64,000 nt of DNA from Desulfocapsaceae bacterium (GTDB taxonomy: Bacteria; Desulfobacterota; Desulfobulbia; Desulfobulbales; Desulfocapsaceae), in contig JARLHL010000041.1 in NCBI GenBank assembly GCA_031292275.1, positions 1-64,000 of the forward strand. The letters are read 5' to 3'. Under the pieces are notes generated by a model. The model was not told the origin of the DNA, ran no database searches, and saw only the letters and a list, made by a program, of their open reading frames with translations. The translations under genes and the position numbers were made by a program. Within the stretch, counting starts at the first letter, position 1; the number at the start of each line of letters is the position of its first letter. Positions 16,565-26,151 of the stretch are shown piece by piece.

Positions 16565-18100
16565 ATGACCATATTTCTGCAATCCTTAATCAGCGGTATT
16601 TTGATAGGAGGTGTCTATGCCCTGATCGGCATCGGCCTGTCTATCATATTCGGCGTAATGAGGGTCATCAATTTCGCCCACGGCGATATCCTGATGATCG
16701 GCATGTACCTCACCTATGAGCTGTTCACCCTGTTGCAGATCGACCCCTTCGTCTCGATCCTCATTTCCATTCCCATTATGTTCCTCTACGGCGGGCTGCT
16801 GCAGAAAATCTTCATCAACCGGATTCAGGGGGCGCTTCCGCAGAACCAGATCCTGCTTACCATCGGTCTGGGGCTGGTGATGAGCAACACCATGATGCTG
16901 GTCTACACGTCGGATTACAAGATCCTGACCACATCCTACTCTTCCGACAGCTTCAAAGTTCTTCAGTCCGTCATCAACCCCGATAAGTTCGAATCACTCT
17001 ACAACAAGGGAAACCAGCTCTATGCCAAGGCGATTGCAGCTCCCCGCGACAAGGCAGCGGAGCTTCTCGATGCAGCCGATAAAAAGTACACAGAGGCCCT
17101 CACGATAAAGGGAGACCAGTTCCGGGGAATGAATAACCTGGGAGTTTCACTGGCAACCCTGGCTGGCCTCAGGTCGGGACAGGAGACGGATCGTCTCTTC
17201 AATCAGGCCGACGAGCAATTTTCCAAGGCCGCCTCCCTTAGCGACGACGATTTTGAGGTTCTCTACAACTGGGGCTGCTCCCTGGCCGCCCATGCGGCAA
17301 CCAGGACCGGTCCCGAGGCAGACAGCCTCTTCGCCAAAGCCGCCGATAAATTCAAGACGGCAGCCGACTCGCGCCCCGACAGCTTTGAGCTTTTCAGCGC
17401 CTGGGCCGCGACCCTGGACAGGCAGGCCCGATTAAAGCAGGGGAACGAGGCAGACAGCCTCTACACCGAGGCCTACGAAAAATACCTGACGGCCAAAGAG
17501 AATATGCCGACCCGCGAGGCAGCGAAGGCCGGTCAGCCGGCAAAGACCATCCCCGAAATGCAATCGCAACTGGCCGCAGCATACGGGAATTATGTCCACG
17601 CCTTCAGGATCAAATCCGACGGCCATGATGCCGGACTCTCGGTGTCCACGCCTCTTGCGATCTCCTTTGCCATAACCATGATCATCACCATTATCCTCTA
17701 CTGGTTCCTGATGAAGACCGACACTGGCCAGGCCATCCGGGCAACCGCCCAGGACCGGGATGCCGCCCAGCTCATGGGGATCAACGTCAGGAAAATGGCG
17801 ATCATCGCCTTCGGCATCGGCTCGGCCCTGGCGGGAACGGCAGGGGCGCTGGTCTCGCCCACCTACTATATCTTTCCCCAGATCGGCAGTATGTTCACCC
17901 TCAAGGCCTTCGTCATCACGGTTCTGGGGGGCATGGGCAGCATCTTCGGCGCCACCCTGGGAGGCATCATCATCGGCATCGCCGAATCCATGGGGGCCGT
18001 CTATATCTCCAGCGGCTGGAAAGATGTGGTGGTCTTTATCCTGTTTCTGCTGGTGCTCCTCTTCAAACCCGCAGGGCTCATGGGCAAATCAAAAATGTAA
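16565..18100 (+). CDS. livH: LivH-type permease with a large TPR-like insertion
   Basis: The 511-residue protein is about 200 residues longer than normal LivH (about 290-310). Residues 1-125 are ordinary LivH (GGVYALIGIGLSIIFGVMRVINFAHGD; LLTIGLGLVMSNTMMLVYTSDYKIL). Residues about 356-511 are ordinary again (STPLAISF; GQAIRATAQDRDAAQLMGIN, the cytoplasmic loop to the ATPases; LGGMGSIFGATLGG). Between them, about 137-320 holds four repeats of 44 residues, each ending near DxF (SDDDF, RPDSF) and carrying ADxLFxxAxxKF-like helices, as in TPR arrays. The loop interrupted lies before the membrane segment leading into the cytoplasmic coupling loop, so it should face the periplasm and could meet the binding protein. 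Reading frame and composition continue without a break. The ATG has only a weak ribosome binding site. Confidence 0.9.
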   Translation: MTIFLQSLISGILIGGVYALIGIGLSIIFGVMRVINFAHGDILMIGMYLTYELFTLLQIDPFVSILISIPIMFLYGGLLQKIFINRIQGALPQNQILLTIGLGLVMSNTMMLVYTSDYKILTTSYSSDSFKVLQSVINPDKFESLYNKGNQLYAKAIAAPRDKAAELLDAADKKYTEALTIKGDQFRGMNNLGVSLATLAGLRSGQETDRLFNQADEQFSKAASLSDDDFEVLYNWGCSLAAHAATRTGPEADSLFAKAADKFKTAADSRPDSFELFSAWAATLDRQARLKQGNEADSLYTEAYEKYLTAKENMPTREAAKAGQPAKTIPEMQSQLAAAYGNYVHAFRIKSDGHDAGLSVSTPLAISFAITMIITIILYWFLMKTDTGQAIRATAQDRDAAQLMGINVRKMAIIAFGIGSALAGTAGALVSPTYYIFPQIGSMFTLKAFVITVLGGMGSIFGATLGGIIIGIAESMGAVYISSGWKDVVVFILFLLVLLFKPAGLMGKSKM

Positions 18101-18115
18101 CAAGGGCAGCCATAC

Positions 18116-19183
18116 ATGAAAATTTTCAGAAACATGCATAATTCCGGCTTTTCGCCGCTCTCGGTGATCTCGGCTGCGGCTATCCTTTCGCTCCTGCTGG
18201 CGTTTCCCCTTTTCGTGAAGACTCCCTATATCCTTCACATGATGATCCTGTTTTTCCTGAGCATCATCATGGGGGAGAGCTGGAATATCCTGGGCGGCTA
18301 TACCGGTCAGTATTCGGTCGGCCATGCCGCCTATTTCGGGGTCGGGGCCTACACCACCATGATGCTCATGCAGTTCAAGCAGATTCCTCCCTGGTTCGGG
18401 ATGTGGGCGGGGATGGTTATGGTGGTTGTGGTCGCCCTGATGATCGGCTCCATCTGCTTCCGCCTGCGGGGTCCCTATTTCGTCCTCGCCTCCATCGCCG
18501 TTGCCGAGATCATCAGGCTGAGCGCCATGAATCTGAAGGACATAACCAACGGCGCCGAAGGCATCCTGGCAACCGAGATCATGCCGCTTAAGATCGGCGG
18601 CCTGGTCGTCACCGATTTCCTGACCAAGGTCCCCTTCTATTACATCGGCCTGGCCTTTACGCTGATCACCATTCTGGCGAACTATCTGGTTCAGCATTCC
18701 AAGCTGGGTTACTACTTTCAGGCCATCCGCGAGGATCAGGATGCGGCCCACTCCCTGGGCATCAATCTGACGGTCTACAAGAATATCGCCCTTGCCATCT
18801 CGGCTGTACTGACCTCTCTGGCCGGAAGCTTCTACGCCATTTACGTGGGCTTCATCGATCCCCCCACCGTTCTGGGCCTCGATACCTCGGTGCAGATCGT
18901 GCTGATCTGCATAATCGGCGGTATCGGCACCATCATGGGACCGGTCATCGGCTCTTTGGTCCTGGTCCCGCTCTCCGAGGCCCTGAGGACCAATATGATC
19001 GCCCACGGGATCTTCATGACCGGACTCGTATCCGAACAATCGGCGGCAGGCACCTTCCTGAAGGAGAACCTGGGCCATGCCCATGCCCTGATCTACGGCA
19101 TCCTGGTGGTAGTCGTGATCCTCTTTATGCCGGACGGGGTCCTGGGCTTCATCAAAAAGCTGACACAAAAAAAGATGCGGTGA
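18116..19183 (+). CDS. livM: branched-chain amino acid ABC transporter permease LivM
   Basis: The 355-residue permease has about ten hydrophobic segments, with the family signatures [19 protein letters not shown] near the N-terminus, [17 protein letters not shown] in the middle, and the coupling loop [40 protein letters not shown] closes the core. It forms the heteromeric channel with LivH. It starts 15 bases after the livH stop behind AAGGGCAG. Confidence 0.93.
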   Translation: MKIFRNMHNSGFSPLSVISAAAILSLLLAFPLFVKTPYILHMMILFFLSIIMGESWNILGGYTGQYSVGHAAYFGVGAYTTMMLMQFKQIPPWFGMWAGMVMVVVVALMIGSICFRLRGPYFVLASIAVAEIIRLSAMNLKDITNGAEGILATEIMPLKIGGLVVTDFLTKVPFYYIGLAFTLITILANYLVQHSKLGYYFQAIREDQDAAHSLGINLTVYKNIALAISAVLTSLAGSFYAIYVGFIDPPTVLGLDTSVQIVLICIIGGIGTIMGPVIGSLVLVPLSEALRTNMIAHGIFMTGLVSEQSAAGTFLKENLGHAHALIYGILVVVVILFMPDGVLGFIKKLTQKKMR

Positions 19184-19187
19184 GACA

Positions 19188-19279
19188 ATGACTTCTTCGA
19201 TATCATGCAAGAGCGGGAATGAGCATATCCCCCTGCAAAGACCAATTTCTGCAACGATGCGGACAGGGGAGGATGCCTG

Positions 19280-19280
<1 letters not shown>
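19188..19280 (+). CDS. possible small ORF coupled to livG
   Basis: A 30-codon frame in the 96-base livM-livG gap starts [10 protein letters not shown] and ends in TGATG, so its stop overlaps the livG start by one base. Nothing in the product is recognisable. It may be chance, or a short translated frame that couples livG translation to livM. Confidence 0.2.
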
Positions 19281-19996
<716 letters not shown>

Positions 19997-20031
19997 CCCT
20001 ACAAGAAGTATTGGTACATACGCGAGGTGTC

Positions 20032-20745
20032 ATGCTTACGATCAGCAAACTGAATTTCAGCTACGGAGATATGCAGGTCCTCTGGGATATCGACCTTGAG
20101 GTCCATAAAGGGGAAATCGTTACCGTCGTCGGCAGCAACGGGGCAGGCAAATCCACAACCCTGAAAAATATCTCGCGCCTGGTGAAATGGGATACCAACA
20201 GGGGGGGGACCATCACCTTCAACGGGGTCAATCTCGCCAAGCTGGAATCCCATGAGGTGGTCGGACACGGGATTGTTCAGGTCCCCGAAGGGCGCAAGAT
20301 TTTTCCTGAGATGACCGTCCTGGAAAATCTCAGGATGGGATCGTTTCTGAAAAGCTGCCGCAAGGACAGGCAGGCCAATATCGAGAAAGTCTTCAGCCTT
20401 TTCCCGCGCCTGAAGGAGCGGGAAAAGCAGTTGGGCGGGACCATGTCCGGAGGGGAGCAGCAGATGCTGGCCATCGGCCGCGGCCTGATGGCGAACCCGA
20501 AGCTCCTCCTGCTGGACGAGCCTTCCCTGGGCCTCTCTCCCCTCTTCGTCAAGAATATCTTTGAGATCATAAAGGAGATCAACCGGCAGGGCGTAACCAT
20601 CCTGCTGGTTGAACAGAATGTCTTCCAATCCCTGAATATCGCCCATCGCGCCTATGTCCTCGAGACAGGACGCGTGGTCCTGACCGGCGAGGGCAAGGAA
20701 CTTCTGAACAACGATCATGTAAAGAAGGCCTTTCTGGGCAGGTAG
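20032..20745 (+). CDS. livF: branched-chain amino acid ABC transporter ATPase LivF
   Basis: The 237-residue ATPase shows Walker A GSNGAGKST, HGIVQVPEGRKIFPEMTVLENL (typical LivF), signature MSGGEQQMLAIGRGLM, Walker B LLLLDEPSLGL and a glutamine-type switch region LVEQNVFQSL usual in LivF. I chose the ATG at 20032 (MLTISKLNFSYG), preceded by GAGGTGTC, over the in-frame ATG at 20011. A short perfect stem, GATCTCA with TGAGATC, lies just after the stop (about 20755-20775) without a T-tract. This is the last gene of the operon. Confidence 0.93.
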   Translation: MLTISKLNFSYGDMQVLWDIDLEVHKGEIVTVVGSNGAGKSTTLKNISRLVKWDTNRGGTITFNGVNLAKLESHEVVGHGIVQVPEGRKIFPEMTVLENLRMGSFLKSCRKDRQANIEKVFSLFPRLKEREKQLGGTMSGGEQQMLAIGRGLMANPKLLLLDEPSLGLSPLFVKNIFEIIKEINRQGVTILLVEQNVFQSLNIAHRAYVLETGRVVLTGEGKELLNNDHVKKAFLGR

Positions 20746-20814
20746 GACGCGTTCGATCTCAACAGTGCTGAGATCAGCCGCCGCAGAGGCAGGTTCCTTC
20801 TGAAGAGATCTCTG

Positions 20815-21393
20815 TCAAATCCTGCCTTCGAGAATATCCAGACCGAAGGCTGAGGCCCGCTGCATCTCGTTCGGGCGTCTCTGAATGGCCCCGGCCTTAT
20901 CGACACTCCTTACCACCAAAGAACCGCCGAAGGGAATATTCACGGCATCGAAAAAGCATTTGGCGATAAGCAGGCTGGCGTCGAAGACCTTTTCACCCTT
21001 GGTTGCCGCAGTGGCAAGTAGATAGGCCTTGCGATCCTCACCCTGGCGAAAGGACGTTGCCAGGAGATATTTCCGGCTCCAGCGGGCCTGAAAGCGGTCG
21101 ATAAAGGTCTTGCATTGCGCTGTCGGACCATAGAAGTAGACCGGGCTGACCAGAAAGAGCCGATCGGCGGCATCCACCTTTTCGTACAAACTGTCCATAT
21201 CGTCCCTGATCACGCAGACTCCGGTCTTCTCGCAGCCGCCGCAGCTCTGACAGGGAGAGATTTTCAACTTGCTGAGCTGGATAGAGTCGATTGTATGAGC
21301 CGGCTGCTGTTCCAGTTCCCGGACCACGGTCCGGACCAGGGTCTCGCTGTTACCGTTCCGGCGTGGACTTCCTAAGATTACGAGAATATTCAT
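20815..21393 (-). CDS. flavodoxin-fold NADPH-dependent FMN reductase-like protein
   Basis: The 192-residue protein begins MNILVILGSPRRNGNSETL, the FMN phosphate loop of the FMN_red/iron-sulfur flavoprotein family. It continues with SPCQSCGGCEKTGVCVIRDDMD, a compact cysteine cluster region (CxxCxxCxxxxxxC) typical of this branch, and SPVYFYGPTAQCKTFIDRFQ. It probably moves electrons between reduced nicotinamide or ferredoxin and small acceptors. A GTG six bases further upstream is in frame, but AGG spacing favours the ATG at 21393. It converges on livF. Confidence 0.82.
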   Translation of the reverse strand: MNILVILGSPRRNGNSETLVRTVVRELEQQPAHTIDSIQLSKLKISPCQSCGGCEKTGVCVIRDDMDSLYEKVDAADRLFLVSPVYFYGPTAQCKTFIDRFQARWSRKYLLATSFRQGEDRKAYLLATAATKGEKVFDASLLIAKCFFDAVNIPFGGSLVVRSVDKAGAIQRRPNEMQRASAFGLDILEGRI

Positions 21394-21423
21394 ATTCACC
21401 TCATGTATTGGAACCCGTTATAC

Positions 21424-21516
21424 GAAAGTCATATTTGAATCGCGGCCCCGCCATTCAAACATGACAAGCTTTCATAATTTGTTGCGGCCGGCAGGAGTGG
21501 GCGCCATGCTGGCTAC
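21424..21516 (+). repeat. dispersed intergenic repeat, copy 3
   Basis: It reads GGCCCCGCCATTCAAACATG, ACAAGCTTTCATAATTTGTTGCGGCCGG and ends GCCATGCTGGCTA. The end overlaps the thiD stop codon (CTA at 21513-21515 on the plus strand). Confidence 0.75.
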
Positions 21517-22319
21517 TGCCAGTATCGGTAAAAATGATGTACGGGACCATGCCCATGGCCCACCGTATACGAGCCCCCTGCCAGGATGGCACCATGCAGA
21601 TAGTCCTCGGCCTTTTGAACCGCGGCAGGGAGCGCCAGACCCCGGGCTGAAAAGGCGGCGATGGCGGCGGAAAGGGTACAGCCGGTGCCGTGCGTGTTCT
21701 TCGTCTCCAGTCGCTGGTTTTCGAAGGTGGTGATTGCGCCGGTGGACCTGTCATACAGGACATCGACGAGCTCTCCGCCCTGCAGATGCCCCGCCTTCAT
21801 CAGTACCGACAGGGAAAACTCCCGAGCCATCTGGCGGGCTGCATCGGCTAGGTCGCCGCCGATGGCGGTGCCGCCCAGGAGGATTTCTGCCTCGGGGATG
21901 TTGGGGGTCAGCAGACGTATCAGCGGAAAGAGATGGTCTTTCATGGCCAAGACCAAGTCGCCTGAGGCCAGAGGATCGCCGCTGGTGGCAACCATCACCG
22001 GATCCAGGACGACGGGAGAACGGTGAAAGGGACGGAGTGACGCCGCAACCCTGGCCACCGTCTCCGCCGAGTACAGCATGCCGATTTTAATCCCGTCGGC
22101 GCCGATATCGTCCAGTACTGCCTTGATCTGCGCGTCAATCACGGTAGCGGGAACAGGGTGGATTGCGGTAACGCCCACGGTATTCTGGGCCGTCACCGCC
22201 GTGATCACGCTCATGCCGTAGCATCCGCAAGCCGCGATGGTCTTGAGATCAGCCTGAACCCCGGCCCCACCGCCGCTGTCGGAGCCGGCTATGGTCAAGA
22301 TCCGTGTGTATTTCTTCAT
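21513..22319 (-). CDS. thiD: hydroxymethylpyrimidine/phosphomethylpyrimidine kinase
   Basis: The 268-residue ribokinase-family enzyme phosphorylates HMP and HMP-P in thiamine synthesis. It begins RILTIAGSDSGGGAGVQADLKT, the ThiD signature, with VITAVTAQNT, GIKIGMLYS, VLDPVMVATSGDPL and the C-terminal anion hole NTHGTGCTLSAAIAA. Length is normal. The ribosome binding site is weak. Its stop codon is supplied by the end of a dispersed repeat. Confidence 0.95.
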   Translation of the reverse strand: MKKYTRILTIAGSDSGGGAGVQADLKTIAACGCYGMSVITAVTAQNTVGVTAIHPVPATVIDAQIKAVLDDIGADGIKIGMLYSAETVARVAASLRPFHRSPVVLDPVMVATSGDPLASGDLVLAMKDHLFPLIRLLTPNIPEAEILLGGTAIGGDLADAARQMAREFSLSVLMKAGHLQGGELVDVLYDRSTGAITTFENQRLETKNTHGTGCTLSAAIAAFSARGLALPAAVQKAEDYLHGAILAGGSYTVGHGHGPVHHFYRYWQ

Positions 22320-22337
22320 GGCATACTATAAAGCAGG

Positions 22338-22367
22338 AAGGCCTGCCGGAGTGAATCGGCAGGCCTT
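22338..22367 (-). terminator. hairpin downstream of nfnL
   Basis: AAGGCCTGCCG (22338-22348) and CGGCAGGCCTT (22357-22367) form a perfect 11-bp stem with an eight-base loop, between the nfnL stop and the thiD start. The following minus-strand bases are only mildly T-rich. Confidence 0.6.
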
Positions 22368-22402
22368 CACGGTCCTTCTGTCTTTGCTGGAATGCGAAAA
22401 AT

Positions 22403-23815
22403 CTACCAGCCAAAGGTCAAATAATCGTGTATCGAGTTTGCCGCCTGCCGGCCGGCACCCATGGCCAGAATGACGGTGGCCGCCCCGGTAACGATATCGC
22501 CGCCGGCCCATACGCCCTTCTTGGTTGTCTTGCCGGTGGCCTGATCAGTGATGATATAGCCCCATTTATTCAGCTTCATATCGGCCGTCTCACTGGTCAG
22601 CAGGGGATTGGCACCCGAACCGACGGCGACGATGCACAGATCGCAGTCAAGCATGAATTCCGATCCCTTTACCGCCACCGGACGCCGCCTTCCGGAACTG
22701 TCCGGCTCGCCCAGTTCCATGCGGAGGCACTCCATACCGGTCAGACGGCCCTGGTCGTTGCCGATGTAACGGGTGGGATTGGTCAGCAGGAACAGTTCGA
22801 TCCCCTCCTCCTGGGCATGATGGATCTCGGCGCCCCTGGCAGGCATCTCCTCCCGCGAACGCCGGTAGACGATTTTGACGCTCTCGGCGCCAAGACGCAT
22901 GGCCGTCCTGGCCGAGTCCATGGCCACGTTTCCAGCGCCCAGGACCACCACGTTTTTCCCCTTCGGGATGGGGGTGTCCACATCGGGGTATTTATAGGCC
23001 TTCATCAGATTGGCCCGGGTCAGGTATTCATTGGCCGAGAGGATGCCGACATAATTCTCTCCCGGTATATTGAGAAATTTCGGAAGTCCGGCACCGACAC
23101 CCACATAAATGGCATCATAGCCCTCGGCAAACAGTTCATCCAGGGAGACGGTCCGGCCGACCACTGCATTGCACACGACCTTCACTCCCAGTCTTTCAAG
23201 AAAACTGACCTCGTTGGCGACAATGGCCTTGGGCAGGCGGAACTCGGGGATACCGTAGACCAAAACACCGCCCGGCTTGTGGAAGGCCTCCAGGATGGTG
23301 ACATCATGGCCCTTGGTGATGAGGTCGCCCGCGACGGTGAGCCCGGACGGACCCGAGCCGACCACGGCCACCTTTTTGCCCGTCGGCGGCTGTTTGGGCG
23401 GCAACTCCCCTGTACCATGCTCGCGCTCATAATCGGCGCAGAAGCGTTCCAGGTTGCCGATGGCCACAGGCTCGCCCTTTTTGCCGACGATGCAATTGCC
23501 TTCGCACTGGATCTCCTGAGGGCAGACCCGGCCGCAGACTGCGGGCAGCGCATTCTGCTGCCAGAGGCTCCTGATGGCCGCAGTCATGTCTCCCTGGGCA
23601 ATCAGATCAATAAATGCGGGGATATTGACCCCTACAGGACAGCCGGTCATACAGCCCGGCTTTTTACACTGCAGGCAGCGTTCGGCCTCTTCCTGGGCCA
23701 TCTTGACCGTGTAGCCAGTGGGGACCTCCAGAAAATTCCGGGCTCTGACCTTCGGGTCCTGCTCAGGCATCGCTACTCTGGATTTTTTTTCTGTCTTCTC
23801 AATCTTATCGGCCAT
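22403..23815 (-). CDS. nfnL: NADH-dependent ferredoxin:NADP+ oxidoreductase, large subunit
   Basis: The 470-residue protein resembles the glutamate synthase small subunit and NfnB/NfnL. N-terminal cysteines CLQCKKPGCMTGCPVGVNIP and CGRVCPQEIQCEGNC bind [4Fe-4S] clusters. Two dinucleotide folds follow, VVGSGPSGLTVAGDL for FAD and VVLGAGNVAMDSARTAMRLG for NADPH. The adjacent small subunit makes NfnSL, which couples NADH and NADPH with ferredoxin by flavin-based bifurcation, more likely than glutamate synthase, because no large GOGAT subunit is present. The start at 23815 (MADKIEK) has GGAG six bases upstream, placed in an earlier in-frame ATG codon. Confidence 0.88.
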   Translation of the reverse strand: MADKIEKTEKKSRVAMPEQDPKVRARNFLEVPTGYTVKMAQEEAERCLQCKKPGCMTGCPVGVNIPAFIDLIAQGDMTAAIRSLWQQNALPAVCGRVCPQEIQCEGNCIVGKKGEPVAIGNLERFCADYEREHGTGELPPKQPPTGKKVAVVGSGPSGLTVAGDLITKGHDVTILEAFHKPGGVLVYGIPEFRLPKAIVANEVSFLERLGVKVVCNAVVGRTVSLDELFAEGYDAIYVGVGAGLPKFLNIPGENYVGILSANEYLTRANLMKAYKYPDVDTPIPKGKNVVVLGAGNVAMDSARTAMRLGAESVKIVYRRSREEMPARGAEIHHAQEEGIELFLLTNPTRYIGNDQGRLTGMECLRMELGEPDSSGRRRPVAVKGSEFMLDCDLCIVAVGSGANPLLTSETADMKLNKWGYIITDQATGKTTKKGVWAGGDIVTGAATVILAMGAGRQAANSIHDYLTFGW

Positions 23816-23898
23816 TTTATTCTCCATATGAATACACTCGGTTCAGCGAGTGGGATAATCCCTATAAGGTATGTCCTTCCCTTTCCCGCTCAGAAAGC

Positions 23899-24735
23899 CT
23901 ACTTGGCGTCGCGGATCAGACAGAATTTGCTGTGGCATTCCTTCTCTTCCTCCTGATAGGCCCGCAGCCTCATGATCAGTTCATCAAAATCCACCAGATG
24001 ACCGTCAAATTCAGGACCGTCCACGCAGGCGAATTTTGTCTCACCGCCAACCGTCACCCTGCAGCCGCCGCACATGCCGGTGCCGTCGACCATGATTGGA
24101 TTCAGGCTCACCATGGTGGCCACATTGTACTGCTTGGTAATGTTGCTCACCGCCTTCATCATGGGGACCGGACCAATGCCCACAACCAGTTTCACATCAC
24201 CCTGCTTCAACACGTCTTCCATAACCTGGGTGACAAAACCGTGATGGCCGTAGGAGCCATCGTCGGTGCAGACGCGCAGATCATTGGATGCATTGCGCAT
24301 CTCGTCTTCCAGAATCAGCAGATCCTTGTTCCGGGCGCCGATAATGCAGGTGACATCGTTGCCGACCTGCTTGAGCCCGCGGGTGATCGGATGCAGCACC
24401 GCTACACCCGTGCCGCCGCCGATACAGATGACCTTGCCCACCTTTTCGAGATGGGTGGCCTTTCCCAGAGGGCCGATGACATCCTGATAGGAATCCCCTT
24501 CCTGCAGTGTCTTAAAGAGGGCTGTTGATTTCCCGACTACCATATATATGATGGTGATGGTTCCCTTAACCGGATCGGTATCGGCCATGGTAAGAGGAAT
24601 CCGCTCACCATCTTCATTGGCTTTCAAAATTACGAACTGACCGGGGCGGGCCTTCTTGGCAATGAGAGGTGCCTCAATTTCATTGAGAATCACAGTCCCT
24701 CCAGTCATTTCCTTACGTCGCACAATCTTGAACAT
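23899..24735 (-). CDS. nfnS: NADH-dependent ferredoxin:NADP+ oxidoreductase, small subunit
   Basis: The 278-residue protein is of the dihydroorotate dehydrogenase electron-transfer type (PyrK-like), with an FAD domain (RPGQFVILKANEDGERIPLTMAD), an NAD domain (ICIGGGTGVAVLHPITRGLK) and a C-terminal [2Fe-2S] motif VDGTGMCGGCRVTVGGETKFACVDGP. It pairs with NfnL 83 bases downstream. The ATG at 24735 has GGAGAG at good spacing and gives the normal N-terminus MFKIVRRKEM, so a longer upstream frame was not used. It is the first gene of a two-gene operon. Confidence 0.88.
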   Translation of the reverse strand: MFKIVRRKEMTGGTVILNEIEAPLIAKKARPGQFVILKANEDGERIPLTMADTDPVKGTITIIYMVVGKSTALFKTLQEGDSYQDVIGPLGKATHLEKVGKVICIGGGTGVAVLHPITRGLKQVGNDVTCIIGARNKDLLILEDEMRNASNDLRVCTDDGSYGHHGFVTQVMEDVLKQGDVKLVVGIGPVPMMKAVSNITKQYNVATMVSLNPIMVDGTGMCGGCRVTVGGETKFACVDGPEFDGHLVDFDELIMRLRAYQEEEKECHSKFCLIRDAK

Positions 24736-25246
24736 TTTTCTCTCCATGATAAAAATTTCGTTGTTTTCTACAGGTAAGAGCATTCCTGATGTGGACAATC
24801 ATACATCGCGCAGATAATCACAAGTTCAGTATTAAATCAACCCTAAATTATCGGGATGTAACTGACAATCCGACAATATTATCACCTCGGCGGGCCCGTA
24901 TACACTTCGCGCGCCTCTTCCTGTTTCGGCGATGAGCACTATTCCGCACCCAGGGCTCCGAAACTTAGCACAAAATGAAATTTTTTACCCGGACTTCTTC
25001 CTGTGCTTTTCCGATACAAAGGCCCAATTGAGCCAGACCAAAACCGCGGCCATCCTTCCTCGACCAGTCAGAGCCGCATCTGCCAGGGCCGGTTAGCAAG
25101 AAATCACCGGAGACCCCGGATATGACACCCATGGACGTTCAGGCCAATTTGAAGAGCCTCAGCGATGAGGACTGACAGATCGTACGATCCTGATTCATAC
25201 CCCCTGGCCTCTCATCGGCTGCCGGGAAGAGCCATTGCTTTTGCTG
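24736..25246. other. intergenic region upstream of nfnS
   Basis: About 500 bases without a recognisable gene. The nfnSL promoter should lie in the AT-rich part at about 24760-24890. A 17-codon frame at 25121-25174 starting MTPMDVQANLKS behind GGAG looks like a gene remnant or chance. No RNA element recognised. Confidence 0.35.
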
Positions 25247-25275
25247 TTGACGGGATTGGCGTGAGCAGTTTATAT
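25247..25275 (+). promoter_or_regulatory. probable tatA promoter
   Basis: TTGACG (25247-25252), a 17-base spacer, then TTATAT (25270-25275). The predicted start lies within a dispersed repeat copy, which would thus form most of the tatA 5' leader. Confidence 0.5.
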
Positions 25276-25369
25276 GAAGGCTTTCTCAGAAGCAGCCTCG
25301 CCATACTGAAATGACGAGCTTTCATATTTTGTCGTGACCGGCCAATCCGGTCCAGCCATGCTGGTTTAG
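25271..25369 (+). repeat. dispersed intergenic repeat, copy 4
   Basis: It reads TATATGAAGGCTTTCTCAG, CCATACTGAAATGACGAGC, TTTCATATTTTGTCGTGACC, GGTCCAGCCATGCTGGTTTA. It is one of the best-conserved copies and lies between the probable tatA promoter and gene. Confidence 0.85.
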
Positions 25370-25398
25370 CGGCATACTAAAAAGGAGGATTGTGCCCC

Positions 25399-25581
25399 AT
25401 GTTCCAAGGAATGCTTCAACCGATGCATCTGCTTGTTATTCTGGTAGTCGTTCTGATTATCTTCGGCCCGGGCAAACTGCCTGAAATCGGAGGTGGACTT
25501 GCCAAGAGCATAAAATCATTTAAAAAAATGATGAATGAAGAAGAAACCTCAACTACTCAGAAGGACGGAAAGAAAGAATAG
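25399..25581 (+). CDS. tatA: Sec-independent protein translocase subunit TatA/TatE
   Basis: The 60-residue protein has a short N-terminal membrane helix (HLLVILVVVLIIF), the hinge FGPGKLPEIGGGLAKSIKSFKKMM, an amphipathic helix and a charged tail, the exact plan of TatA. It polymerises to form the twin-arginine export pore. No tatB or tatC is adjacent, so it works with components encoded elsewhere. AAGGAGG lies ten bases before the ATG; the TTG nine bases upstream is too close to it. Confidence 0.93.
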   Translation: MFQGMLQPMHLLVILVVVLIIFGPGKLPEIGGGLAKSIKSFKKMMNEEETSTTQKDGKKE

Positions 25582-25619
25582 CCGTCACCGCCCAGGGCCT
25601 CTCGGCTGAATAAAGCGGC

Positions 25620-25657
25620 GACAATACGGGCTCAAACAGCTTCAGCTCCGTATTGTC
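25620..25657. terminator. hairpin after tatA
   Basis: GACAATACGG and CCGTATTGTC form a perfect 10-bp stem with an 18-base loop, 39 bases after the tatA stop. No T-tract follows, so termination is uncertain. Confidence 0.4.
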
Positions 25658-25727
25658 TGGCTCGTCCCTCCCGGACTTAAAGAAGGACATTTTTCCGTGG
25701 TCAAAACAAGGTAACAGGTGCGGTTTT

Positions 25728-25979
25728 ATGGGCATAAAAATACTGCTCATCATTGTGGCAACCAGCGTCTGGGTCTACTTCGACGCCCGGCTCATCAGGG
25801 CCAGAAGCCAACCGGTCCGTGGTATTTTCAATCCCGGGCCCTCCAGGTGGATGCTCTTCTGCCTGCTCTTCTGGGTTATTGGTTTTCCCCTCTACCTCAT
25901 TCATCGAAAAAAGGTTAAAGAAGCCGCCGATGCTTTCTATCTGGGCGAGGTGATGAAATTCAGCAATAAGACCCATTGA
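25728..25979 (+). CDS. small two-helix membrane protein, unknown
   Basis: The 83-residue product has an N-terminal helix (IKILLIIVATSVWVYF), a conserved-looking polar loop DARLIRARSQPVRGIFNPGPSRWMLFC, a second helix (LFCLLFWVIGFPLYLI) and a basic tail RKKVKEAAD. I recognise no family with confidence. The start at 25728 gives a compact membrane protein; an upstream frame adds 25 residues without membrane character. Confidence 0.55.
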   Translation: MGIKILLIIVATSVWVYFDARLIRARSQPVRGIFNPGPSRWMLFCLLFWVIGFPLYLIHRKKVKEAADAFYLGEVMKFSNKTH

Positions 25980-26151
25980 ATTTCTCTCCCCGACCCTTGT
26001 CTGATCGCCAGGACTGCGACGGGCAGGATTGGCCTTGAAGGACCGAAGCCTATATGCTATTGTCCTTTGCTCGCTTACCCCGGGCCGTCCGGGGAGGCAC
26101 AATACGGCCGCATATCCCGGCGCACCTCGAAGAGATGTAAAACACACCATC

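Noticed and set aside
22427-23956. 509-codon open frame on the plus strand opposite nfnL
   Set aside because: The nfnL reading has cluster and nucleotide motifs; the opposite frame has none.
22403-24735. Glutamate synthase small subunit with a sulfide dehydrogenase subunit
   Set aside because: The pairing and order fit NfnSL, and no glutamate synthase large subunit is present.
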